A stretch of DNA of 64,000 nt, from NCBI RefSeq assembly GCF_047511655.1, contig NC_133391.1, positions 102,833,384 to 102,897,383 on the forward strand, read 5' to 3'. The DNA comes from Castor canadensis. Lineage: Eukaryota; Chordata; Mammalia; Rodentia; Castoridae. Position numbers and translations under genes: made by a program. Under the pieces are notes generated by a model, which was not told the origin of the DNA, did not search any database, and saw nothing but the letters and a program-made list of their open reading frames with translations. Shown piece by piece: positions 49,901 through 59,783 of the stretch. Numbering within the stretch: the first letter of the stretch is position 1; every line of letters begins with the position of its first letter.

Positions 49901-51895
49901 TATAAATGTTTAATACGGAATACATGGATTCATGGTTCTCTGTCACCTTCTGGACAGCTCATTCTTCTTAACTCATGGTTATTAATAATATTTTTTCCAC
50001 CATGGTACATATTTTCAACACTGTTTGGTTTTTATCTGAATAATAGATTATATTTTGTATTATACAGTATTTGTTCTCTGTTTCTGATATAAGACCTAAA
50101 GTAACAGAATTATTAAAACTGGTTTTTTGTGTGATTTTTGGAGCTAATACATTCTTTTCATCTTCGTGCACGTGTCTTATCTGCTGACATTTTTAATTAG
50201 TTAATTTTCCTAACTTTATTATAAATATTCTCAAACATAGAGAAGCATTGCTAGACTAGTTCAGTGAGCGTGATCTTACTTCCTCAGACTGAGTACCAGA
50301 TGTTTTACCGAATTTGCTTCTCTATGGAGTGTATATGATTTTTTGAAACAGTTGAAAATAAGTTTATTACATACATACATCAAGAAATTGACCCTCTAAT
50401 GTTTCAACACGCTGTTACTAAGAATAAGGACATTATCTTTCAGAACTCTAAGATACCATTGTCGCATCTAAGAAAATTAGATCTACTATCTTTCTTCACT
50501 TTAATTCAAATATATTACAGAATAGGAACCCTAGTGTATGTTTTGATATATTGTACAATACCTGTCGTGGTGTTTTCATTCATAGGCACTTAAAAAGATT
50601 TGATTCAATGGAGTGTTTTTCCATCTAGGATTTTTAGTTTTTTTATTGATGCATATAAAAGTATACACAGTAAGGGGTTTCATCATGGCATTTCCATACA
50701 TGCATATACTGTTTTTGATTATATTAACCCCCTCTATTATTCTTTTTTTATACCTTTCTCCTCCCTACTCTTTTTCTTTTCCCCTTTACCTCCCTAGTAG
50801 TCATCTTTTACTTTCATGACCTTGGTTGTTTTGTTGTCTCCTGCCCCCATAGGGTTTTAAGAGTTAGAAACAACCTAAAACATTATCTTACAGTTCCGTG
50901 TTTTCAGATGAAGAAAATAAGATGCAGAACTGTTCTGAGCAGAACTGTGACTAGAAGCCAGATTTTTATTTCTCAGTATAGAAATCTTTTACTGTTACCA
51001 AAATTATCATTCATAGCTTGTGCCTTAAGGTTGTATTAAGTCTTGCGGCCCATAAACTCAACCTGTGTCACAGAGGAAGGATTCTTTTCGGACCATTGTT
51101 ATCTTGGTGTGTGTATTGCTTTTTAAAAAGTAGAGTAGAGGAGATAACCTACTTTCCTGTCTGTTTCTAGGATGCTTTCTTAAATGTTCTTTATAAGTTG
51201 GAGTTTCTTACTCAATTTTATTAAAATAACAATTAGACATCATCAGTGATTATTTCCTGCCTTTACACGTTTTATAGTTGTATTTCTTTAGTAATTAAGA
51301 TAAAATCTCTGTCATCCCAAATTGCCATTCCTATTGATACTTTTGAAGTATATTGACTTGGTTTCAATTACTTTTTTGAAAATAGGCTTTTAAATATATA
51401 AAAGTTCAGAATCAACAATTTAACATTTTTTTCCTAATTTTAATATTTTTTTCATTGTTTAGAATTCTAATTTACATGACTTATGTTCAAGCTTACTTAG
51501 GAAGGTTTTGCTAAATAAACTAGTAGAATTTAAAATATCACTTTTTTTTTTAAATTGTTTTAGTGAGTGTGTACAAATGTTATGACTGACTTTTTTGGTA
51601 ACATGTCTTTTCCCTAGCTAATATTATAGAATACTAATTTATAATGTGTATCACATTTTATGTATTTTTGTTATTCATGAAGTTCTGTTTAGTAAACATG
51701 TTTAGTTTCTGAGCAAAGAAGTAAAAGCAAAAAATCATGTTTGGATTTATTAAGAATTTTATATAATATAAAATTTTAAGAATAGTATTACGAGGTATTC
51801 TGAAAAAATAAAGTTTTTGTATTTCTGACTATTAAATTTTCTTTCTTACAGTAAATCAAGAGGAGTTCATTGCTATTATGACTGGTGACATTTAA
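37937..51895 (+). CDS. CETN3: Centrin-3, complete coding region in five exons
   Basis: This is the whole coding span of centrin-3, an EF-hand protein of centrioles and centrosomes. From family knowledge it also takes part in the TREX-2 mRNA-export complex and in control of centrosome duplication. Joining 37937-37953, 39712-39847, 41911-42025, 47573-47764 and 51852-51895 gives 504 nt, that is 167 residues plus TAA, the family's usual length. The basic N-terminus (KTKRKKRR, residues 13-20) precedes four EF-hands. Loop I (residues 38-49) starts with D-x-D-x-D and ends in E. Loop II (74-85) and loop III (111-122, ending in N) lack key ligands. Loop IV (147-158, DKDGDGEINQEE) is canonical. All introns are GT-AG, with phases 2, 0, 1 and 1. 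The ATG was chosen because MSLALRS matches the known centrin-3 start. Residue 8 is D, where I recall E in human. The identification is very secure. Confidence 0.97.
37954..39711 (+). other. CETN3 intron 1
   Basis: A 1.76-kb GT-AG intron. Its first 750 bases are CpG-island sequence with an A15 run near 38502. The rest is AT-rich unique sequence. I see no recognisable SINE, L1 or RNA gene in it. Confidence 0.85.
39712..39847 (+). CDS. CETN3: CETN3 coding exon 2
   Basis: The exon is 136 nt and encodes the rest of R6 to K51: the basic N-terminal tail and EF-hand I (loop 38-49). The acceptor is TTTCATAG before AAGTGACC, and the donor is AAG before GTAATAG. The acceptor is of NAGNAG form (TAGAAG). 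A shift of three bases would remove one residue without changing frame. Confidence 0.95.
40630..41170 (-). mobile_element. Possible L2 relic in CETN3 intron 2
   Basis: Pyrimidine-rich blocks, among them ATAAAATTCAGATTCCTTTG and GTACAACTTGAATCTCTCC, follow the layout of an L2 3' end in reverse. Weak. Confidence 0.4.
41180..41330 (+). repeat. CT-rich simple-sequence tracts
   Basis: (CT)n at 41181-41199 and a TTC/TCC/CT mixture at 41265-41330 in front of a SINE. Confidence 0.8.
41331..41536 (-). mobile_element. Dimeric ID+B1 SINE in CETN3 intron 2
   Basis: The ID-like half (GGGGTTTGAACTCAGGGCCT ... CCCTACCACTTGAGAGCCAG) is followed by a diverged B1 half ending GGATTATAGCTCTGTACTAC. Confidence 0.85.
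41911..42025 (+). CDS. CETN3: CETN3 coding exon 3
   Basis: The exon is 115 nt and encodes V52 to the first base of V90, including EF-hand II (loop 74-85, [12 protein letters not shown]), whose ligand positions are degenerate. The acceptor follows a pyrimidine-rich stretch ending CCAAAAG. The donor is GTT-G before GTGTGTAT, weaker than the consensus. Confidence 0.95.
43316..43379 (+). mobile_element. SINE tail, plus strand
   Basis: Only the 3' end of a tRNA-like SINE is present (GGCCTGAGTTCAAACCCCAA) with an A-rich tail from 43358. Confidence 0.75.
43430..43645 (+). mobile_element. MIR, plus strand, in CETN3 intron 3
   Basis: Nearly the whole core is in order: TTTTGCCACTTACTAGTTAT, AACTTGGTCATTTTAGTTAT, TGTGCCTCATTTTC, ATGAGATGGGAATAGTTATA, GGGTTCTTGTAAGGATTAC and CATGTAGTAAGTGCTACTAA. 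Confidence 0.9.
44600..44800 (+). mobile_element. Probable hAT-type DNA transposon relic
   Basis: CACACCCATTCTAGCTTTTC and GAGCCTAAAATATTTACTGT, then CTGGCCATTTACAG, form a block order known from mammalian Charlie/MER elements. The family is from memory. Confidence 0.5.
44850..45330 (+). mobile_element. Old mammalian-wide repeat, interior part
   Basis: GTGTGGGAAACGTCAGGTGG, then GTAGGGAGTTTGGACTTTAG, are in the order of the ancient repeat also seen near 36925. Diverged. Confidence 0.4.
47573..47764 (+). CDS. CETN3: CETN3 coding exon 4
   Basis: The exon is 192 nt and encodes the rest of V90 to the first base of I154: the linker helix, EF-hand III (loop 111-122) and most of EF-hand IV. The acceptor is TTTTAACTTTAG. 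The donor GTAAGT at 47765 is near-perfect. Confidence 0.95.
47873..47945 (-). mobile_element. Partial B1-like SINE in CETN3 intron 4
   Basis: CCTAGGCTGGTCTCAGGCTC and GAGATCCTCCTGCCTCAG are the reversed B1 core. Both ends are missing. Confidence 0.75.
48480..48870 (-). mobile_element. Possible L2 relic in CETN3 intron 4
   Basis: GAGTCTTCACTGCCTGCAAA, then GTGTAAAGCCTTCTAATATT, and later CTCAAAGCCTCCCTTAATAG follow L2 order in reverse. Confidence 0.45.
49290..49575 (-). mobile_element. MIR, minus strand, in CETN3 intron 4
   Basis: ATAGATGAGGAAGTTAAAGC, then CTGTCCAAAGTTATCACAAA and ACATGGCAGGACCAGAACTC are the reversed MIR core, with an AT-rich insert near 49420-49460. Confidence 0.8.
50635..50855 (-). 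mobile_element. L1 3'-end relic in CETN3 intron 4
   Basis: A T run is followed by GGGGTTTCATCATGGCATTT and a C/T-rich stretch like the L1 3' UTRs of this genome in reverse. Short. Confidence 0.55.
51852..51895 (+). CDS. CETN3: CETN3 coding exon 5 with stop
   Basis: The exon has 44 coding nucleotides, completing loop IV (INQEE) and the C-terminal FIAIMTGDI, then TAA at 51893-51895. The acceptor is preceded by a TTTTCTTTCTTACAG tract. The 3' UTR continues in the same exon. Confidence 0.95.
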
Positions 51896-52245
51896 AGAAT
51901 TTCAAGGATAAATAATAAGAATGTTACAGTAACCATCTTATATATTCTATTTTTGTGCCTGGAGCCATTTAGAAAAGAAACCAACTTAGTTCTTTTTTTC
52001 CAAAAGGACAAAAACTAAACATCTTCTGTTTTTGTATTTTACTACTGTTAAGTTTCTTTGTATGAACAGTGTTGTTAGTACTCAAATAGTTTAACTTTGC
52101 ATTTACAATACAGGTTTTATATAAAGTTTTAAAAAAATCAAATGTGGTTGACATTCTTTGTAGGTTTTCTTTTTATTTAACACTAGTCATTTTATTTTGG
52201 TGCACATGTTTTTTCAGATTTTAATAAAATGTTTATTTTACTATT
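51896..52245 (+). other. CETN3: CETN3 3' untranslated region
   Basis: This AT-rich stretch of about 350 nt runs from the stop codon to just past the first good AATAAA hexamer at 52223. A T-rich and GT-containing tract follows the hexamer, as expected for a cleavage site near 52240-52250. Longer transcripts cannot be excluded. The exact end is inferred. Confidence 0.7.
52223..52228 (+). terminator. Poly(A) signal of CETN3
   Basis: The canonical AATAAA lies 328 nt after the stop codon. A T-rich stretch with GTTTATTTT and ATGTTTGGT follows and can serve as the downstream element. Confidence 0.75.
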
Positions 52246-52559
52246 TTTTAATGTTTGGTAAGTTTCCTATCTTAGTTTGATTTCTAAAATCTGTTAACCC
52301 TCAGTAGGATATTTTCTTGATATGTGTTCACTAGTTTCTGAAGCAAAAATTGAAATACAGGTAGCAATAGAATAGCATATTTTTCCATTATATTTCATTG
52401 TTTGACATTCTGTGTTTCAATGAAAGATGATTCAACATAGGCCACATTTCTTTTTTTAAAAGTCATATTTTTCAATTTTGAAGGAACAGGTATTTTGTAT
52501 ATAAATCCATTTATTTTCACATATTATATTCTTTCTAGAACTCTTGGAATCTTTTATTT

Positions 52560-52641
52560 TATTTTTGATGCACTGGGGTTTGAACTCGGCCTTGTGCTTG
52601 GTAGGCAGGCACTCTTACCACTTGAGCCATTCTGCCAGCCA
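52560..52641 (-). mobile_element. tRNA/ID-like SINE, minus strand
   Basis: CACTGGGGTTTGAACTCGG and CTTACCACTTGAGCCATTCT mark the reversed body, about 300 bases after the CETN3 poly(A) signal. Confidence 0.87.
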
Positions 52642-52644
52642 TTC

Positions 52645-53550
52645 TTTTGGTATCTTAACATAAGTATTTCAGTTAAATCTAAATATTTCCTCCTTAAACT
52701 AAGTGAATAAATATAGTTTTAATCATATAACTTCTTGACAAAGTGAAAGATTTAAATTTTGGAATTTTGATAGTTAAGACTGATGAAAACAGAAAATGGT
52801 AAGCCACAGAAACAGTTTAAGGCTATATCTTGCCTATCTAAAGGAACATTTCACGATTTTTCAAAAGATAGACTTTCCAGGTATCGATGGACTTTTCTGC
52901 CTTGTAGAACTGTAATCTTAGGGGAAAACAAGTGATTATAACATCAGAAAAATGGTACCTATATCAAGCCTTCACTAATAATCCAGTTCCTGGTGATATG
53001 GCCTTTCCTAGAAGAAAGTTTGTCAATTTCAGTGATCTTTCTTTAAAATTCTTATTTTAAATTTAATATAATTTGAGGCACTTAAAATAATGTGAGCCTC
53101 CTAGAGTATCATGTTAAGATTTTTCCATTAGAAATTGAACAGAAAATCAGTAGGGAATAATAGAACAGTAGTGATATTTCAAACACTTATCTAGAAAGTA
53201 AGTTAATTATTCACCTAGAAAAACTTAATTTTGAATGTGAAATCACTGTTCCCAATACTAGTAATGTTCAGAGCCACAAACAGTTATTTAAATTTACCAA
53301 AAATTTTATCACTCTACTTGTGTCACTTGATTCCTAGGAATGTGAAGAATAATGCATAAAAATCTAGGCTTACTAGTCTTCTACCACTTTATTGGAACCA
53401 CAACCTAAGATACTTTTCACCAGTTAGAGATACCTTCTTTGTTCTTTTCTTTTAATTCTTTTTTCTTATCTTCTTTGTTCTTAATATAAATACATCTTCT
53501 TTGTGATGTCAGTAGTTTTGTTTTTTCTGTTCTTAACCAAAAGTGAGGAA
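52645..53550. other. AT-rich intergenic sequence
   Basis: No gene or repeat that I recognise. Confidence 0.5.
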
Positions 53551-53559
53551 AAAGTGTTC

Positions 53560-54110
53560 ACCTTGGCTGGTATTAGATTCTCCAGTGGATACCAACTGGT
53601 GTTATATAATTCAGCTCCATTGAATAGGTTAAGGCCTTAGTTCCACAAGATTGCTTCCCACTTCAGATACAAATTGCATGCCTTAGGAGGTGACTTGTGC
53701 TTCTGACCCATGAACTATAAATTAGAGGTTTCCAGTACCCCTCCTTGGTTCAATTAATTTGCTAGGGTGGCTCTTGGAACTCAGGGAAACACTGTTTATT
53801 ATAAAGGATATTACAAAGAATACAAATGACCAGCCAGATGAAGCGATAAATAGGTAATATATAGGGTAAAGGGTATGGAACTTCAAGCCCTCTCCTAGGC
53901 ACACCATCCTCTAGGCATCCCATGTGTTCAGCAATTCAGAAGCTCTCTGAACCTAGTCCTTTTGCATTTTTACGAAGTCCTCATTAAGTGGACATGATTT
54001 ATACATCATTGGCCATTGGTGATAAACTTAACTTTCAGCACTATATTCTCCCTGGAAGTGGCTGTGTGGGACAAAATTTCTAATCATCTAAATACATGGT
54101 TGATTCCAAT
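53560..54110. mobile_element. Old LTR-like relic
   Basis: ACCAGCCAGATGAAGCGATA and TCATTGGCCATTGGTGATAA, with CAATTCAGAAGCTCTCTGAA between, form the order of an old mammalian LTR. No coding sequence is present. I cannot fix strand or family. Confidence 0.45.
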
Positions 54111-54149
54111 AGTGCTGCAATTGGAATGAAGAACTGTTGTTCTGGGGAT

Positions 54150-54191
54150 GCTGACAGGAACAAGCTGACAGGAACAAGCTGACAGGAAGCA
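54150..54191 (+). repeat. Three tandem copies of a 14-bp unit
   Basis: GCTGACAGGAACAA occurs at 54150-54163 and 54164-54177, with a slightly changed third copy at 54178-54191. Confidence 0.9.
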
Positions 54192-54509
54192 GCTGGATTC
54201 TTCCCACCTCCTGCCTTCTTGAAGCTTCTTTCTTCTACTCCTCCTGTTAGTGGAGCTTAACAATTCAACTGGCAAAGGAGAAATGTAGTTTTTACAGTCC
54301 CGGACCTACTATTACACATTTGAGTATAGAATAGTGATTTGGTACTATAGGAAAAAAAATGATGATAAGCACAACTGACTGTTTATTTTACTATCTGAAC
54401 CAGGTTACTTAAAGTGAAGGGAAACTTATTTGCACTGGGACTACAGGTATAAGATAGAACTGGCTTAGGTAAACCAGATCATATCACCTGATCTACTAGT
54501 TCTGAGACT

Positions 54510-54690
54510 AGTAATCACTTAGTTTAGAGAGGTTATATGTTTTAATAAATTGGAGTAGATACTGTTAGAAAACCAAAGTTTGGAGGATTTAAGTAATGTG
54601 TTGAAGGTAAAAGGCAGTAACTGAATTGGAATTCGATCCCATGTTTTCTTCAGAGTTCACTCTTAAACTGTTAGGTTATACTTCTTAAAA
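54510..54690 (-). mobile_element. MIR-like fragment, minus strand
   Basis: GTGTTGAAGGTAAAAGGCAG, then AATTGGAATTCGATCCCATG fit the reversed MIR core. Weak. Confidence 0.45.
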
Positions 54691-55078
54691 TGACTTTTTA
54701 TAGATACAGTGGACCAAACCTCTAAAATGACAAAACATAAAAGAGAATTTGGGATTCAGAAGGTCAGCTGCAAAAACATGCCTAATTTAGCACGGCATTG
54801 TATTATGTGCTATTCCATGTGAGTTGGTGTCAGAACACTGAACTTGCACAGTAAGCCCACCTTAGTCACATATTTATTTATTACGTGCAGTATGGCCTGA
54901 ACATGACTAATAGCAATAAATATGGAATAAGTAAAAATAAAAAACTCAAAAGCAAATAAAAAATTCTCATGCACACATTACACAGCTAAGTTGATGTGGA
55001 ACTCTAAGCCCTGCGTTATCATCAATTATGTCTAAATTACGTGATCTGCTGTTTCCCTGCCCTTAATTTTGTGAAACA

Positions 55079-55310
55079 ATGCCTCCCCAAAGCAAATGGT
55101 TCTCCCAAAGCAAGGTAAAAGTTAATGTTCTTAAGTGATAAAGTGAAAGTTTTAGATATGTTGAAAGGTGACAGGTCTTTAGTGGAAGTTGGGCCATGTT
55201 ATGGGAATAATGAGTCAAGCATCTGCAGCACAGGGTGGAACTCTATTCCAAGCATTCTCAGTTTTTCCTCAGTAGCAGTCTCCATGGAATCACATACCTG
55301 CAAATACTAA
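55079..55310 (+). pseudogene. Tigger/pogo-type transposase N-terminal fragment
   Basis: The + strand begins ATG-CCT-CCC (MPPQSKW), loses frame once near 55125-55135, and goes on as DKVKVLDMLKGDRSLVEVG then NNESSI. This is the spacing of the first helix-turn-helix (CENP-B/pogo type) of Tigger transposases. Such DNA transposons are inactive relics in mammals. The catalytic DDE part is not seen. Flanking AT-rich sequence (54695-55078) may be its 5' end. Confidence 0.6.
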
Positions 55311-55319
55311 GGGGCTACT

Positions 55320-57310
55320 GAATTCTTAACAATTTTTGTAGTCATGTAGGCAACACTGAAAAAGTAGGTGGGTTTAGAAAAGGAATAAATAAAACACAGT
55401 GTTAAGCAAATACTAAGAAAGTGCATGTTATTGAATAGTAAAGACTCATAAAAGGTTTTCCTATTGAGGGTAAAGTTTAGGAAAGCATTTTTTTCCTAAT
55501 CTTTGTGGAGAAGATTTTATTGTAGGAATTGCTTGAAATGGAAGGAGCATGGGTTTATAATGGTTGTTAGAAGTATGTGGGATGGTTTTTGTTTGAGGCA
55601 TTAAGCCAGACAGGAGGAAGGAGCAAGGTTCATAGACCTGAACCTGAGAGCTTCAAACAAAGGTCTTGTAGGTCTCAGAAAAGGTTCATTGGTCAGAGGG
55701 GATCAGTAGAAGTCATTTTAATAGTAGGATTATGAATTGGGTAGTTAGCAGGAAATCCCAGAATGAAATTGGCCAGTGAACGCTTGTTGAATCTTGGAAA
55801 TCTTGGTTAAATAGCCTAGGTTCACCCATTGAAGTGGAATAGGTTTTCAGTTAGAATAGATAATTTGTTTACATTTCCTATTATGAATTCAGTACATTCC
55901 TATAGTTGAAGCATTCATTGAAGACTTCATCCTAGATAGTATAAAAATTGCTAAGGGAAATCCAAGTCTCTCTCTGAGATGTGTATGTTAAAGTTACCTC
56001 TATTAGGTGTACTCTTAATATTAGGTGTAACTATTAGTAATATCTAATTTTCTACAAAACCTAAATTGTTTTTTTATTAGATCTTAGGAAACCTAAGTAA
56101 GTCTTCTATTATTCTGAGAATATGTAAAATGTTTTCATTATGTGATAATTTTAGGAAGGTTACTGACATTTTATAGAATCAAAGATCAGGGTTACCTTCA
56201 TTTTATACTTAATTAAAATATTTCAAAATAGACTTCCTTTATTCCATAATAAAAGAAATCAGGGATACTTAATAGAAACCCTACAGTCCGACATTTCTGA
56301 TTTTAATATGCTTGTAACATTTGTCCAACATGCCACTGTGTTCTCTGAAAAAAGCGATCATTTTCTCTGTATGGCATTACCATAGACTGCCTATCCCCAG
56401 GGTCTTCCAAAAGGTCCATGTAAGCCTTACAGCAAGGAAACATGTGCTGCTATATAACATAAATTCTGGTGACTTACTGATGAAAGCTTACTTGTGATGG
56501 ATGGCTCTTTAGAGTTAAAATCACTTAATATCAACTAAATGCTAAGTGATAAAAATATTTCCAAGTCATATTTCCTCCCATTGAAAACCCTTAAACAGCA
56601 GGTTAAAGATTTGGGGTTGACGTACTGGGAAGTAATCTTTCATTATAAAATGTGCATTTTGATTGTTTTGAAAGTTCATGCACTTAAAGTTCCTGCCAAA
56701 CAGGTAGATGTAACCATACTTTAAGCAAGATCTACATTTCATTTTTTTAAAATTAAAATTAAAAGCATCCAATTAAATCTGAATAACTGGTTCAAACTAA
56801 ACTTTCCAGTCTTGTTGGGTGATAATGGTTGATAATTTAAATCCTAAGGGATGCTGGGACATTTTTCAACATTGACAGTAAAAACAAAGTAACTCCCTCA
56901 AAAGGGAGTGGGGGAAAGGTACAAGATTTGGATTCTAAGAGTCATGTTTGTGAAAGAAAACTTTTCAGATCTAACAAGTTGGTTTCATGGCTTCATACTA
57001 TATGAAAGTCATAAAAAAGAACAAAACTGAGAAAGATTAAAAAGTAGAAAAGTAAAAATGCGTTGTTATTACTCATTTCATTGTTTGGAAGAAGTAAATG
57101 AAATTATATTTGTGAAAATGTTTTGTGAATTGCAAAGATATATGAAAATATAAATAATAATTAGGCTTGTTCAGTAGTTTAAATTATTGGCATATGGGCC
57201 CAACTGCCTGCAGTTCTACAATTTGATCATGGGTTCTTCAGGGACTTAGGGAACTCTTGGGTGAACAAAGCCCCAGGGAGTTAGGATATTGCTTAGGGTA
57301 AATTTTTTTA
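55320..57310. other. Intergenic sequence
   Basis: No gene. About 55550-55800 may be an old repeat. 56280-56470 is less AT-rich but not identifiable. Confidence 0.45.
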
Positions 57311-57314
57311 TTTT

Positions 57315-57403
57315 TTAATTTTGGCTTTTGCAGTGCTGGGGATAGAACTCAGGGTCTCATGCGTGCTAGGTAAGTACTATAACACTGAACTACATCTTGA
57401 GAC
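57315..57403 (-). mobile_element. ID-like SINE, minus strand
   Basis: CAGTGCTGGGGATAGAACTC and GCGTGCTAGGTAAGTACTAT mark the reversed tRNA-like body. Confidence 0.8.
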
Positions 57404-57409
57404 CACTTG

Positions 57410-58958
57410 GGGGTAAATTCTAAATTTAGGTTAGTTTTTTTGGAGTAATTTCAAGTAGGTAAACAAACCAATATTCAGTCTACTTATAGGAAATACAATC
57501 TTATGTAGTCTGGATAAATCATATGCTGTTAACATTTGACTGAAATAAGCTGAAAAATTATATATTTCTACCTAATTTATTAAGGCCATTTCCCCCCTAA
57601 TTATTTAAAAAGCTAATCTTGCTTCATAGCATCTATTAGGTTGTCCACTTCTAAAAAGTTAATTTGTGTAAAAATTTTTTTTAAAGTTCTTAGTTTCTAT
57701 TTTATATTTATACTTTATATATTTTCCAAAAATTTGAAGCAAACTAAACTTCTGCACAAATAAAGTAAGGGGATTATGAAATTAGAAACAATAGATCACA
57801 AACTAGACGGAAGAATAAATAAATACAGAGGTCATGGTCAGATCCACCATGATTAGACAGACATGGAGGCCTAGGACAAGCAAGGCTCAGTTCTCATCAG
57901 TAATTATTGCCTTTCACCACTTTTGCTTTCACCCCATTTTCATCTGTAATTAGAGATGTACTGAGTTAACTTTGATAAGGGTCTCTGTTTTATAGGAGAA
58001 GGAAAAATGCTAGACTGCTGCTATTCCTTAGTACTACTATTCTATGAGAACCTGTTCTATATAATCAAGAGAAGTGTTCCAGGAATCCAAGCTGAGGTAA
58101 AAGATGAGGGCCTAGAAGTAAAAGAGAGCTTGATTTAGAATGACTTACAGTTTGGATTTAGTTTTCTGAAGATCTAATTCACATACTCATTTACTCAATC
58201 ACACATGTTATATATACTAATAGGAACATGAGATTAAAGGGATTAAGATTGCTATAATGTTTGACCTAGTATGTTTAAATAGGAGTCAAGATTCTGATGA
58301 ATTATACTTTGAGGAATACATTAAAAATATCAGTAGCTGCTCAGAGGTTCTTAAATTCAGGGAAACCAGAGATCTAGCATTATTATAGGGAAACTTGCAG
58401 GAGTCACAGGGGAATACTGAACTGCAGTGGGATACCGATGGCAGTGAAAGGACTGCCAGATAATTATAGGCCTGTGGGTTCAAGTGATCTACAATTCTTC
58501 AATCTGATCTTGGGTATTCTGGGGTCCACAGGATCTTTTAGCATGTGAGAATCAGTTTAAAAAAAGACAATATCATCAAAATTTCATTGTTTTCCCTGGG
58601 CTTGAACATTAGTTTTCAAGACAGTATGAAATGAAATCTGAGTTCCATGCTGTTCTGAAGTGATTATGCTTCTGGTGGGCATCTACTGATGGAATCAAAT
58701 GGGAACATGTGGTTCTGGTTTCATTTTAAGAGCTTCCATTTCATTTATGCATAGAAGAAGTTGGCACATATTTCTCCCATTATCACTTGGTAAGGTTATC
58801 ATCTAATGTAACCTAATGATAAACATTGTATTTCTTGGTACTTCAATTTAGTAATATCCTTGGTGAGCTTTCAATTAATAATGATTGTTCCTTCCCATCT
58901 AAGGAATGATTTGCCTTGTGTACATGAACAGCTATAGACTAGTAAGGGAAATCATTAG
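57410..58958. other. Intergenic sequence
   Basis: No gene or repeat that I can name. Confidence 0.5.
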
Positions 58959-58968
58959 TTAGATTCTT

Positions 58969-59773
58969 TTTTCCCTTCATTTTTATTAGTATATATTTGT
59001 TGTATAAGGGGGATTCACTGTGACAATTCAGAATAGGCTTACGTTATACAATGGTTAGATCACCCTCACGATTTCTGCCCCCTCAACTCCCTGCCCCACT
59101 TAAATCAATTGCAAGAGGTTTTATTGTTCTATTTCATATATGTATATGAAGTCCATCAATCATACTCTCTCACCTTCATCTTCATTCATCCTTTCCCCTC
59201 CTAGAAGAACCTCTCCCAGTTCTTCTAGGAGAAGAAACAGTCCTGGTTTTCGTTATTAAATCTTAAGTCAGCGTTCAAAGGGGTTTCTTGATGTAGCCCC
59301 ACTGTGAGTATACTTTACTTTGGTTAGTTCAGTGCCTTCATTACTCTCCATTAGCCCTTCCTTCCCACCCCCCATTATTCAGCAGCTTTCAACACATATT
59401 GTTACATACTCTACCTGCACAAATGTTACGTATTTTGATAGTGTTGATGCTCTCTTTTTCCCTTCTCTCTGAGTTCCATAGAGTAGTTCCCCATTACAAA
59501 CATGTTGTACATATGTTTGTATATGATTATGTTTGGTTTTGGATATATGTGTATCTTTTGGATCTGTCTTCCACATATGAGAGAAAACGTGGCCTTTGTC
59601 TTTCTGAACCTGGCTTACTTCACTTAACATTATGTCCTCCAATTGCATCCATTTACCTTCAAACCACATGATGTCATTCTTTCTATGGCTGAAAAAAACT
59701 AATATTTTCTTGATTCATTAGTCAGGTGTAGGGCATTTGGATTGTTTCCATAGCTTGGCTGTTGTGTCATCAA
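58969..59773 (-). mobile_element. 5'-truncated L1, minus strand
   Basis: TTAGATTCTT flanks it at 58959-58968 and 59774-59783. The minus strand from 59669 encodes the ORF2 end (KWMQLEDIMLSEVSQVQKDK). The 3' UTR lies to the left, with a T-rich end. Its 3' UTR differs from the G-rich type of the other copies. Confidence 0.82.
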
Positions 59774-59783
59774 TTAGATTCTT

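Larger units (their letters stand above)
47765..51851 (+). other. CETN3 intron 4
   Basis: A 4.1-kb intron. It holds a partial B1 (47873-47945), an L2-like relic (about 48480-48870), a reversed MIR (49290-49575) and a short L1 3'-end relic (about 50635-50855). The last kilobase (50860-51840) is AT-rich with no feature I recognise. Confidence 0.85.
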
